Shown: positions 1-6,893 of the stretch, in pieces
How the letters are laid out: each line of letters starts with the position of its first letter
Position numbering within the stretch: position 1 is the stretch's first letter
DNA from: Holophagae bacterium
Lineage (GTDB): Bacteria > Acidobacteriota > Thermoanaerobaculia > Thermoanaerobaculales > Thermoanaerobaculaceae
DNA: 40,876 nt
Reading direction: 5' to 3'
Assembly: GCA_012516935.1 (NCBI GenBank)
Contig: JAAYVZ010000272.1
Span: 1 to 40,876, forward strand
The notes under the pieces: model-generated
Seen by the model: only the letters and a program-made list of their open reading frames with translations
The model's database searches: none
Told to the model about the DNA's origin: nothing
Program-made: the position numbers and the translations under genes

Positions 1-2
1 CG

Positions 3-89
3 CGCGGCACCCCGGCGGTGGGCGCGGAGGTTTCCGGCCGCGCCATCAACGCTGCGGTGGGACATGGCCCAACTTCGCCCCCGACGTGA
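3..89 (+). CDS. Possible C-terminal fragment of an unidentified protein (partial)
   Basis: An open frame enters from the left edge and stops with TGA at 87-89, giving 28 residues ending in GHGPTSPPT. Its third codon positions are mostly G or C, as in the real genes here, and it would converge on the radical SAM gene ending at 113, with a hairpin between the two stops. The fragment is too short to recognise a family, and it could be non-coding. The call rests only on codon bias and gene geometry. Confidence 0.25.
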   Translation, partial: RGTPAVGAEVSGRAINAAVGHGPTSPPT

Positions 90-110
90 ACCGGGCGGGT
101 GGGCCGGTTC
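88..110. terminator. Inverted repeat between convergent gene ends, possible terminator
   Basis: A perfect 7-bp inverted repeat (GAACCGG at 88-94 and CCGGTTC at 104-110) with a 9-nt loop fills the gap between the stop at 87-89 and the stop of the minus-strand radical SAM gene at 113. There is no clear T-tract on either side, so it may be a weak bidirectional terminator or only a structured spacer. Confidence 0.3.
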
Positions 111-112
111 CC

Positions 113-1024
113 TCACAGCCAACGGGCGAGCTCGACCCGGCGCAGGCCGGCGCCGCGGCACGCGTCCGCAGCGGCCCGGTACTCATCGGCGGTGAGCCGG
201 CGCCCGAGCCCCGAGTGCTCCCGCGCCCGGTGGCAGGGGTGGTACTGCGCCATGAGGTTGAGGTAGGTATCCGGCGAGATCTCGTTGGCCAGGAACCCGG
301 CCACGCGCGCGGTGTCTGCCAGCCCCTCGGGCAGCACCAGGTGGCGGACGAGCAGCCCACGCCGAGCAAGGCCCTCCCGATCCACGGCCAGGTCTCCCAC
401 TTGCCGGTGCATTTCGCGCACGGCATCCCGGTTCACGCCCGGGTAGTCGGCGGCGGCGGATAGACGCCGGCCCACGCTCTCGTCCGCGTACTTCATATCG
501 GGCATATAGATATCGACCACACCGTCAAGCAGTGCGAGAGCCTGGGGTGACTCGTACCCGCCGGTGTTCCAAACCAACGGCAGCTCCAAGCCGGCCGCCG
601 ACGCCAGTGCCAACGCCTCGAGAGCCATCGGTAGCACGTGCGTGGGGCTCACGAGATTGAGGTTGTGGCACCCCTGCTCCTGAAGCGCCAGCATGACGCT
701 GGCCAGTACAGCCGGAGCGGTCTTCCGACCTTTGCCGTGCTGGGAGAGGTCGGCATTCTGACAGAAAACACACCCGAGGTTGCACCACGAGAAGAAGATC
801 GTGCCGCTGCCACGCCACCCCGAGAGGACCGCCTCCTCGCCGTGGTGGGGCCCGTACGACGCGACAACCGCCGTCGTACCGGTCCGGCACCGACCCAGCT
901 CCCGGTGGCGATCGACGCCGCACGCATGGCCGCACAGGCGACACGCCGTGAGAGCCTGCCTCGCCCGCTCAGCCCTGTAACCGAGCTCCGCACCGAGGCT
1001 GCGGTACGCCGGCACCACGCGCAT
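113..1024 (-). CDS. PflX-like radical SAM protein (COG1313 type)
   Basis: The 303-residue protein carries the radical SAM cluster motif CX3CX2C at Cys81, Cys85 and Cys88 (CNLGCVFCQN), which binds a [4Fe-4S] cluster and S-adenosylmethionine. A second cysteine set near the N-terminus (Cys28, 31, 35, 46) could hold metal, as is usual in the PflX branch. Further family signatures are NLNLVSPTH, a DIYMPDMKY block and LMAQYHPCH near the end. The family is distantly related to pyruvate formate-lyase activases, but its substrate is unknown. The start is placed at the ATG at 1024 because residues upstream of it are low-complexity. It lies 134 bp downstream of yceI on the same strand, so co-transcription is possible but not shown. 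Confidence 0.85.
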   Translation of the reverse strand: MRVVPAYRSLGAELGYRAERARQALTACRLCGHACGVDRHRELGRCRTGTTAVVASYGPHHGEEAVLSGWRGSGTIFFSWCNLGCVFCQNADLSQHGKGRKTAPAVLASVMLALQEQGCHNLNLVSPTHVLPMALEALALASAAGLELPLVWNTGGYESPQALALLDGVVDIYMPDMKYADESVGRRLSAAADYPGVNRDAVREMHRQVGDLAVDREGLARRGLLVRHLVLPEGLADTARVAGFLANEISPDTYLNLMAQYHPCHRAREHSGLGRRLTADEYRAAADACRGAGLRRVELARWL

Positions 1025-1158
1025 CGGTTCCCATGGTACGACGAAGGGGCCGCACCCGCGGCCCCAACGCCAATCTCCCCCCACGCCAGTTTTCGCTCGT
1101 CAGCGGCCCGCACTCCGAGGCGGGCGGGGGACAACGACGGTCAGCTCCTGGCCAGCAA

Positions 1159-1752
1159 CTACTCTTGGGGCTTCTGCTTCACCAGCTCGACCTCGAGCTC
1201 GATGGTGACCTCCTCGCCCACGACCAGACCGCCGGTCTCCATGACGTTGTTCCACGTCAGCCCGAAATCCTTACGGTTGATCTTGACCTTCTCGAACTCG
1301 AGACCGTAGCGGACGCTGCCCCAGGGGTCGGTGATCGGCCCACTGACCGTGAACGGCAACGCGATCTCCTTGCTCACACCCTTGATCGTGAGCTGCCCGG
1401 TCGCCACGTACCCCTCGCCCCGCTTCTCCACCTTGGTCGACTTGAAGCTCATCGTCGGGAACTTCTCGACGTCGAAGAAGTCGGCGCTGCGCAGGTGCGT
1501 GTCGCGGTCGGCGTTACGGGTGTCGATGCTCGCCACCCCGATCGTCACCTCGACCCCGGAGTTCGCGAGGTCGTTCGGATCGGCCACGACCGTACCCTTG
1601 ACGTCGCCGAACACACCCCTCGTGTTGGTGACCATCATGTGCTTGACACTGAAGCCCACGACCGTGTGGGCCGGGTCGATGACATAGGTTTCGGCCGCTG
1701 CCAGCGAAGCGGCGCTGCCGAGCATGACCAGGGACGGAATCGTCTTGTTCAT
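1159..1752 (-). CDS. YceI family periplasmic lipid-binding protein
   Basis: The 197-residue protein begins with a signal peptide (MNKTIPSLVMLGSAASLAAA, likely cut before ETY). The mature part shows the YceI lipocalin-like barrel: YVIDPAHTVVGFSVKHMM at the start, then DTRNADRDTHLRSADFFDVEKFPTMSFKST and the terminal GEEVTIELEVEL strand. YceI proteins bind isoprenoid-type lipids in the periplasm; the ligand here is unknown. A strong AGGAGG ribosome site lies 6 nt before the ATG. It follows the marR gene by 17 bp and is almost surely co-transcribed with it, so the MarR protein probably controls it. Confidence 0.93.
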   Translation of the reverse strand: MNKTIPSLVMLGSAASLAAAETYVIDPAHTVVGFSVKHMMVTNTRGVFGDVKGTVVADPNDLANSGVEVTIGVASIDTRNADRDTHLRSADFFDVEKFPTMSFKSTKVEKRGEGYVATGQLTIKGVSKEIALPFTVSGPITDPWGSVRYGLEFEKVKINRKDFGLTWNNVMETGGLVVGEEVTIELEVELVKQKPQE

Positions 1753-1769
1753 CTATAGCCTCCTTGGGT

Positions 1770-2315
1770 TTATGAGCTCATGACCATTGCTGCAGAGGGT
1801 CGTGCCCGGGTGAGGTTGCGGTTGCGATCGCCATCGGCGGTGCGCGGCCCTTCGCGGTCCGTGGTCGCTCCGATACCACGTCCGAGCGTGCGGCAGAGGG
1901 CACCGAGCGCCTCCTGCTCCTGCGGCGCGAGTGCTGCCATCCGGCGGGTCAGGCGCGTCGCATGGCGAGGGAAGACCTCACCGATGAGCTGCTGGCCGCG
2001 CGGCGTCAGCGAGACGATCTGGACACGGCGGTCCTCGTTTCGTCGCCGCCGCTGCACCAAGCCGGCGCGCTCGAGGTTGGCGAGCACCACGCTGGTGTTG
2101 CCCGACGACCGCAGGAGCTTGCCCGCCAGCTCGTGCTGCGGCAATGGGCCGAGGTGCATGAGCGCCTCGAGCACGCCGAACTGGCCCAGGGTGAGGCCCG
2201 CCTCCGCGAGCGCCGGCTGAACTGCGGCGGTCACGGAGTCCGCCGCCCGCATCAGCTTGATGTAGGCATCGAGCGCTCGACGCTCGACATCGTTGCCGCG
2301 GTGGTGTGTGGCCAT
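1770..2315 (-). CDS. MarR family transcriptional regulator
   Basis: The 181-residue protein has a MarR winged-helix domain at about residues 10-145. LTLGQFGVLEALMHLGPLPQHELA leads into the recognition region SGNTSVVLANLERAGLVQRRR, and the wing is NEDRRVQIVSLTPRGQQL. The last ~30 residues are an arginine-rich tail without known function. MarR proteins bind DNA as dimers and usually release it on binding a phenolic or oxidising ligand; the ligand is unknown here. The gene is first in a pair with yceI, and a perfect inverted repeat 49-69 bp upstream is the obvious candidate for autoregulation. The nearest GGAGG is about 12 nt from the ATG, so the start is only moderately certain. Confidence 0.9.
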   Translation of the reverse strand: MATHHRGNDVERRALDAYIKLMRAADSVTAAVQPALAEAGLTLGQFGVLEALMHLGPLPQHELAGKLLRSSGNTSVVLANLERAGLVQRRRRNEDRRVQIVSLTPRGQQLIGEVFPRHATRLTRRMAALAPQEQEALGALCRTLGRGIGATTDREGPRTADGDRNRNLTRARPSAAMVMSS

Positions 2316-2363
2316 GAAAGCGCCGACCCTCCAGTCACCGAGGACAATGCTTCGAATTGAAGT

Positions 2364-2384
2364 GATATTCCATCTCAGAATATC
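2364..2384. promoter_or_regulatory. Palindromic candidate operator for the MarR protein
   Basis: GATATTC (2364-2370), a 7-nt spacer and GAATATC (2378-2384) form a perfect inverted repeat in an AT-rich island of an otherwise GC-rich sequence, upstream of the marR start at 2315. Size and symmetry suit a MarR dimer. A smaller palindrome, TTCGAA, sits at 2351-2356. That the MarR protein binds it is inferred from position. Confidence 0.55.
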
Positions 2385-2393
2385 AGCCCGCTC

Positions 2394-2407
2394 GACCGCC
2401 GGCGGTC
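2394..2407. repeat. Perfect 14-bp GC palindrome
   Basis: GACCGCC followed directly by GGCGGTC is a perfect palindrome without a loop. It lies 16 bp past the response-regulator stop at 2424 (minus strand) and 9 bp from the AT-rich marR inverted repeat. It could be a second protein-binding site or part of a terminator, or chance in GC-rich DNA. Confidence 0.35.
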
Positions 2408-2423
2408 GCCGGTTGCGGCCGCC

Positions 2424-3710
2424 TCAGGACGCAGCTAGCTTGGCGCGGACCAGCTCGAGGTTGCGGAGTAGCAAGGCGTTACCAGGCTCGAGGTGGGCCG
2501 CCTCCTCCCACAGGGTGAGAGCTCTGGCTAGATCTCCGGCAGCAGCCCGATCCCTGCCCTGCTGGAACAGCTCGTCGAACGTCGGGCGGTAGGGCTGCCC
2601 GGCTGCTGTACGACCCGCGGCGATGAACCTCTCCACGCGACAGCGTACTTCCGACTCGACTTTCTCATGCTGCTCGGCCATCTGGCGCTGGAGTTCCTCG
2701 CGGTTCTGCCAACGCGGACACTCGCGGTCGCGCTTGACGAGCGCCTTGCCCCGGTAGGTCGCCACGGTGACGATCCGACGGGGTATGCCTTCGATGATCT
2801 CGGTCTGCACCTGGAACAGCTTGCCTCCGACCTCCAGCCCCGAAAGCATGCCACCAGGGGCGGCGACTCCCGGGTCGGTTCCTTCCGCAGGCGGTGCCAC
2901 CGCACTGACCAGTGGAAGTGACAGGGGAGGAGGCGGGTCGGGCAGCGTCGCAATCCCTTCCACCGGCAGCTCACTGGCCGGAAGCTGGAACGGTGCTTCG
3001 GCTGGACCACCGAGCTCTTCCGGCTCGGGCAACGCTCGGAAAAGGTCCTCCTCCTCGGGAGAGAGCTCGAACGACTCCGCGTTCTCCTCTGGTACGGTGA
3101 TGGTCGCCGCGGCGACCGGCACCGAGATGATCGCGAACCGCCCCTGCTGCAGCCCGAGGAGTTGCTCGAGCACCTCGTCCGAGACGCTCGCCTCGTCGAG
3201 CCGCCCGGCGACGAACGGCAGGCTCACGTCGATGTCCTCGCCGAACACCTCGAGGATCCCGGTGAGACCAGAGCGCTCGCACTGCCGGATCAGAGCCGTG
3301 AACGGAAGCTGATGGAGGTTGCCGCGCGTGACCCGCAGCCCGAACGCGTTGGCCTGCCGCAGGTGGCTGCGAACCTTGGCGCACAGCAAGCCGGGGTCGA
3401 TTGGCTTGGTCAGGTAGTCGTCGGCGCCTTTGTCGAGGCCTCTGCTGATCTGCTCCGGTCTGCTCAGTGCGGAAAGAAACACGAACGGCGTCTTACGCGC
3501 CGCATGGCGGGTGCGGTAGGTGTGCAGGAAGTCGAACCCACTCATCTCCGCCATTCGAACCTCGGAGATGATGAGGTTGGGTACCTCCTGACCGCAGAAA
3601 CGCAGCGCCTGATACGGCTCATTGAACGCCTCGACCTCGTAGCCGTCCTTCTCGAGCACCTCGCGGAGAAAGCCGAGCATTTGCAGATCGTCATCGACAA
3701 CTAAGATCAC
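2424..3710 (-). CDS. Response regulator: atypical receiver, DUF4388/PATAN-like domain and TPR tail
   Basis: Numbered from the GTG at 3710, the 428-residue protein opens with ILVVDDD and a receiver domain (1-115). The acidic pocket, the Ser/Thr position (FLSA, Ser80) and the Lys (YLTKP, Lys102) are kept, but the phospho-acceptor Asp is Glu50 (LIISEVRMAEMSG). A DUF4388/PATAN-like segment follows (about 120-205: LTGILEVFGEDIDVSLPFVAGRLDEA), then a Pro/Glu-rich linker, a short beta-rich segment and a TPR-like repeat (GDLARALTLWEEAAHLEPGN) at the C-terminus. There is no DNA-binding domain or output enzyme, so a protein-protein role is likely. The GTG at 3710 has a GGGGG ribosome site 5 nt upstream and gives a canonical receiver start; a longer form from the GTG at 3746 is possible. 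Confidence 0.85.
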   Translation of the reverse strand: MILVVDDDLQMLGFLREVLEKDGYEVEAFNEPYQALRFCGQEVPNLIISEVRMAEMSGFDFLHTYRTRHAARKTPFVFLSALSRPEQISRGLDKGADDYLTKPIDPGLLCAKVRSHLRQANAFGLRVTRGNLHQLPFTALIRQCERSGLTGILEVFGEDIDVSLPFVAGRLDEASVSDEVLEQLLGLQQGRFAIISVPVAAATITVPEENAESFELSPEEEDLFRALPEPEELGGPAEAPFQLPASELPVEGIATLPDPPPPLSLPLVSAVAPPAEGTDPGVAAPGGMLSGLEVGGKLFQVQTEIIEGIPRRIVTVATYRGKALVKRDRECPRWQNREELQRQMAEQHEKVESEVRCRVERFIAAGRTAAGQPYRPTFDELFQQGRDRAAAGDLARALTLWEEAAHLEPGNALLLRNLELVRAKLAAS

Positions 3711-3773
3711 CGCCGCCCCCTGGTGTCCGTGGCAGGTCGTCTGCACTCTTCCTGATCATTCTAGCACACTCGG

Positions 3774-4598
3774 TCAGATCGGCCGATCATCTCGACGGTC
3801 GGGCCGGTCCGGCTCTTCCAGCAGCTCACGAACCGCTTTCTCCGCCATCGCAGCCAGACCTCGGCGGTCGGCGTGAGGGGGCGGAATCGGCGAACCGAAT
3901 CGCACCGTCGCCTGTACGACGCGGTGGCTCGCAAGCTGCAGCGCGTGCGCGAGGAACGGCTCGCCGTCGAACCACCCGACGATCCGCAGCCGGTCGGCGT
4001 CGATCTCCGCACCGTCGAGCGTCAAGTAGCGAATCGTGGCCGGAACGACCGGGACCTGGGCGACGACCGCCGCCTCGAAAAGCCCGGTCCTGAACGGCAG
4101 CATCCCACCACCCGACGAGGTGCCCTCGGGGAAGCCGATCACCGTTGCGCCCGCCTCGAGCGCCTGCCCCACCTGCTGGATCCCCCGCGCCCCGGCCCGC
4201 TTGCTGTGGCGGTTGATGAAGATCGTCGCCCCCGACGACGCCAGCGCTCCGAACAGCGGCCAGGACCGCATGTCGTGGCGAGCCGCGAAAATGCAGGGGC
4301 CGACGCCGCCGATGGTCGGAATGTCGAGCCAACCCTGGTGGTTGGCCACCACCAAACTGCCGGCAGGCGGGAGCTGGCCGAGCACCACGACCTCGAGCCC
4401 CAGGCATCGGCGGCCGAGCCGTGCCCAGCGCGCAATGTAGGGTGCCGTGCGCACCCAACGCCGGGGAAACCGGGTGCACACCGCCAGCAGCGCGCTGGCG
4501 ACCACACCCCACGAGGCGATAGCGAACCACCCCAGACGCCCGATCGCCCGCCAGCGCGCTCGGCCGGTACGGGGAGGCAGCACGCCCCATTCGTTCAT
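3774..4598 (-). CDS. 1-acyl-sn-glycerol-3-phosphate acyltransferase family protein (PlsC-like)
   Basis: This 274-residue protein has an N-terminal membrane segment (about 22-42) and the acyltransferase motifs of the PlsC family: NHQGWLD (HX4D, His87 and Asp92), FINRHSKR and FPEGTSSGG (Glu158-Thr160). It probably transfers an acyl chain to lysophosphatidate or another lysolipid at the inner membrane; the exact acceptor cannot be read from sequence. The ATG overlaps the stop of the Rieske gene by 4 nt (ATGA), so the two are translationally coupled. The arginine- and aspartate-rich C-terminal tail after about residue 262 is not part of the domain. Confidence 0.9.
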   Translation of the reverse strand: MNEWGVLPPRTGRARWRAIGRLGWFAIASWGVVASALLAVCTRFPRRWVRTAPYIARWARLGRRCLGLEVVVLGQLPPAGSLVVANHQGWLDIPTIGGVGPCIFAARHDMRSWPLFGALASSGATIFINRHSKRAGARGIQQVGQALEAGATVIGFPEGTSSGGGMLPFRTGLFEAAVVAQVPVVPATIRYLTLDGAEIDADRLRIVGWFDGEPFLAHALQLASHRVVQATVRFGSPIPPPHADRRGLAAMAEKAVRELLEEPDRPDRRDDRPI

Positions 4599-4924
4599 CC
4601 GCGCTGCCGCCCCGCCAGGACCACCAGGACCTCGTCACCCACCACCTGAACCTCGAAAACCTCGAGCGGCAGCACCGCCGGGGGCGAGAGCGCTTCGCCG
4701 GTCTGCACGTCGAACTCGGCGCCGTGGAGCGGGCACTCCACCGTCCGCCGGACGCGATCCACGCTCCCGGCCGACAGGTCGGCGAGGGCGTGCGTACAGA
4801 TCGAGCTCACGGCATGCACGTCAGACCCGAAGCGGAAGATCGCGATCTCGCGGCCGTCTACCCAGACGCCTTTCCCTTCCCCGTCCTTGAAGTCCGTCAG
4901 CTTGCCCACCGGCACGACGCCCAT
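4595..4924 (-). CDS. Rieske [2Fe-2S] ferredoxin-like protein
   Basis: The 109-residue protein consists of a single Rieske domain. The cluster ligands are visible as CTH (Cys43, His45) and CPLH (Cys64, His67), with the fold's GAEFDVQTGEALSPPA segment after them. It resembles the soluble ferredoxin components of dioxygenases and NirD-type proteins and is expected to carry one electron in the cytoplasm; its partner oxygenase or reductase is not in the window. The ATG at 4924 has a clear GGAGG site (GGAGGCGAG before ATG). It is coupled to the downstream PlsC-like gene by a 4-nt overlap, which hints at a lipid-related role but proves nothing. Confidence 0.9.
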   Translation of the reverse strand: MGVVPVGKLTDFKDGEGKGVWVDGREIAIFRFGSDVHAVSSICTHALADLSAGSVDRVRRTVECPLHGAEFDVQTGEALSPPAVLPLEVFEVQVVGDEVLVVLAGRQRG

Positions 4925-4990
4925 CTCGCCTCCGCGACCGGCATTGTACGAGCAGCCTGGAATGCCGCACAATCGGCCCGGAGGACGTGC

Positions 4991-5881
4991 GTGGCCGACG
5001 AGCCGATGACCGTGAGGCATCACCTCGAGTATGCAGGGCTCATGGCGGTGGCCGCGACGCTGCGGGCGTTGCCGCGCCCGCTCGCCCTTGAGGTCGGCGC
5101 GGCGATCGGAGCGCTGGGATGGGCGCTGCGGGTGCGGCGGAGGCTCGTGCTCTCCAACCTCGTCCAGGCGCTCCCCGCCCTCTCGCACCGCGAGCGATGT
5201 CGTCTGGCAGCGCGCGCAGCCCGCAACTTCGGCCGGGTGGTGGCGGAGTTCGTGCGCTTCGCCGGCCGCGATCGCACGCGTCTGCGGGAGCTGGTCGCGC
5301 TGCACGGTACCGATTGCCTACGAGCGGCACTCGAGCGCGGCCAGGGTGCCATCGTCGTGACCGCACATCTGGGAAGCTGGGCGCTGTACGTGACCGCCCT
5401 GGCTGAGGCCGGGATCCCCTCGGCGCTTCTGGTCGGCAAGCAGCACAACCGCAAGGTCGACGACTTCATCTTGTCGATCCCCGGCGAGGCCGTGCACTTC
5501 ATTTCCAAGGGGCGGGCGTCGCCACGCGACATCCTCCGCTCACTCAAGGACAACCGCGCCGTCGTCATGGTCGCCGACCAGCACTCCGGTCCGCGTGGGG
5601 AGGTGGCGCCGTTCTTGGGACGGCCGGCCTCGACGCTGCCGTTGCCCGGAGCTCTGGCGGCGCGGCAGGGCACACCGATTTTCGTTTTGGCCGGCCACCG
5701 CGTGACCCGTGGCACCCACCGGGTGGAGATCACGCCGCTGGAGCGGCCCCCAAGCGGCGAGGAAGCGACGCTCCGCCACGAGATCACCGTCCGCTGCAAC
5801 GAGGCGCTCGGCGCCGCCATCCTCGCCCACCCCGACCAGTACTTCTGGTACCACCGGCGCTGGCGAGGTGAGCAGGGCTGA
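4991..5881 (+). CDS. LpxL/HtrB-like lysophospholipid/lipid A acyltransferase family protein, catalytic acid replaced
   Basis: The 296-residue protein matches the LpxL/LpxM family across its length: VLSNLVQALP near the N-terminus, the core TAHLGSWAL, then VMVADQHSGPRG and FLGRPASTLPLPGALAARQG, ending DQYFWYHRRWRG. The family transfers acyl chains to Kdo-lipid A or related glycolipids at the inner membrane. The usual HX4(D/E) dyad is altered: His126 is present but the acid position holds Ala131. Activity may be lost or rely on another residue. The GTG at 4991 is preferred because GAGGA sits 5 nt upstream; the in-frame ATG at 5006 is the alternative. It is divergent from the Rieske-PlsC pair, with 66 bp between starts. 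Confidence 0.88.
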   Translation: MADEPMTVRHHLEYAGLMAVAATLRALPRPLALEVGAAIGALGWALRVRRRLVLSNLVQALPALSHRERCRLAARAARNFGRVVAEFVRFAGRDRTRLRELVALHGTDCLRAALERGQGAIVVTAHLGSWALYVTALAEAGIPSALLVGKQHNRKVDDFILSIPGEAVHFISKGRASPRDILRSLKDNRAVVMVADQHSGPRGEVAPFLGRPASTLPLPGALAARQGTPIFVLAGHRVTRGTHRVEITPLERPPSGEEATLRHEITVRCNEALGAAILAHPDQYFWYHRRWRGEQG

Positions 5882-5955
5882 CGGTGATCGGTGGCTGGCT
5901 CCCCGACACTGCCGACACTGAATCTTCGGGGCGGTCGCTGGGAGCTGCGCAGCGG

Positions 5956-6624
5956 CTACGACATGCCGACAGCGCTCGCGATGCAGGCAGGGTCGTCGTT
6001 CGCCGGGCTGTTGACCCGCGGACTCACCGGATGAGCCCGCATCTCACGAGCCGCCAACGGCACGAGCAGCGCCAGAAGATCCGCGGTTGCACCACCCGCG
6101 AGCCAGTGCCGGCTGCCCCTGGCGTCGAGGATCACCGGCATGCGGCCGTGCACCTGCGCCACCACCGCGTTGGCTTCGGTCGTGACGATCGTGCAGGACT
6201 CGAGCGGATCGATCCCCGGCGGTGCCCATTGCTCCCAGAGCCCAGCGAAGCCGAACGGCCGCCCGTCCCCGAGCTGGAAGTACCAAGGTTGCTTGCGCCC
6301 GCTCGTGGGCTGCCACTCGAAAAAGCCATCGGCCACGACGAGACAGCGTCGAGCCCGCAGCGCCGCACGAAACGAGGGTTTTTCGGCCACCGTCTCGGCC
6401 CGCGCGTTGATCAGCTTCGGCCCGATCGCAAGGTCCTTCGCCCACGACGGCACGAGCCCCCACTGCAGCATGTCCAGGCGCGGCCGATCCCCCGTGACCC
6501 GAACCACTGCGACCCGCTGCGTCGGCGCGATGTTGTACCGCGGCCGCAACTCGGGTGCCTCGTCGAGCCCGAACAGCTCCGCCACGACGTTGCCCGGTGC
6601 CGCCAGCGTGTACCGCCCGCACAT
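5956..6624 (-). CDS. SOS response-associated peptidase / abasic-site crosslinking protein (HMCES/YedK)
   Basis: All hallmarks of the SRAP family are present in 222 residues: the catalytic Cys2 exposed after Met removal (MCGRYT), Asn31 (RYNIAPTQ), WGLVPSWAKD, the NARAET block, Glu103 (DGFFEWQ) and His159 (HGRMPVIL). The protein covalently caps abasic sites in single-stranded DNA through Cys2 and so shields them at stalled forks. Length is typical for bacterial YedK. The gene stands alone, convergent with the acyltransferase gene ending at 5881 and separated from the CpgS-like gene by 269 bp without an evident gene. Confidence 0.95.
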   Translation of the reverse strand: MCGRYTLAAPGNVVAELFGLDEAPELRPRYNIAPTQRVAVVRVTGDRPRLDMLQWGLVPSWAKDLAIGPKLINARAETVAEKPSFRAALRARRCLVVADGFFEWQPTSGRKQPWYFQLGDGRPFGFAGLWEQWAPPGIDPLESCTIVTTEANAVVAQVHGRMPVILDARGSRHWLAGGATADLLALLVPLAAREMRAHPVSPRVNSPANDDPACIASAVGMS

Positions 6625-6829
6625 CCGTCGATGATACCTCCCAGCGTGCGATCGGCAGGTCGGTCAGTACGGTGTTGCCCGTGCCCCACCGGTCGTGGCT
6701 TTCGTGCCGTGCGCCCCCAGCCCACGCTCGGTCGAGCCCCCATCGCAGCAGGGTGCAGCCGGGTGAGGGGGACAGGGCATCACGAGGTCGATTCTGGGCT
6801 CGGTCGGTTGTCAGCTGGGCGAACAGAGA

Positions 6830-6851
6830 GGGCGGGCCCTGCGACCCGCCC
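6830..6851 (-). terminator. GC hairpin downstream of the CpgS-like gene
   Basis: GGGCGGG (6830-6836) and CCCGCCC (6845-6851) form a perfect 7-bp stem with an 8-nt loop. On the minus strand it lies about 43 nt after the CpgS-like stop at 6894 and is followed by TCTCTGTT, a weak pyrimidine run. It may end the guaA-CpgS-like transcript; the T-run is poor, so confidence is low. Confidence 0.35.
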
Positions 6852-6893
6852 CTCGAAACGACGGTTGACCCGGGCGCGTGCCCGGCACCTTTC

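Noticed and set aside
5910-5930. Direct repeat CGACACTGC/CGACACTGA after the LpxL-like gene, considered as an attachment site
   Set aside because: It is only 8 bp, occurs next to no integrase or mobile gene, and probably arose by chance.
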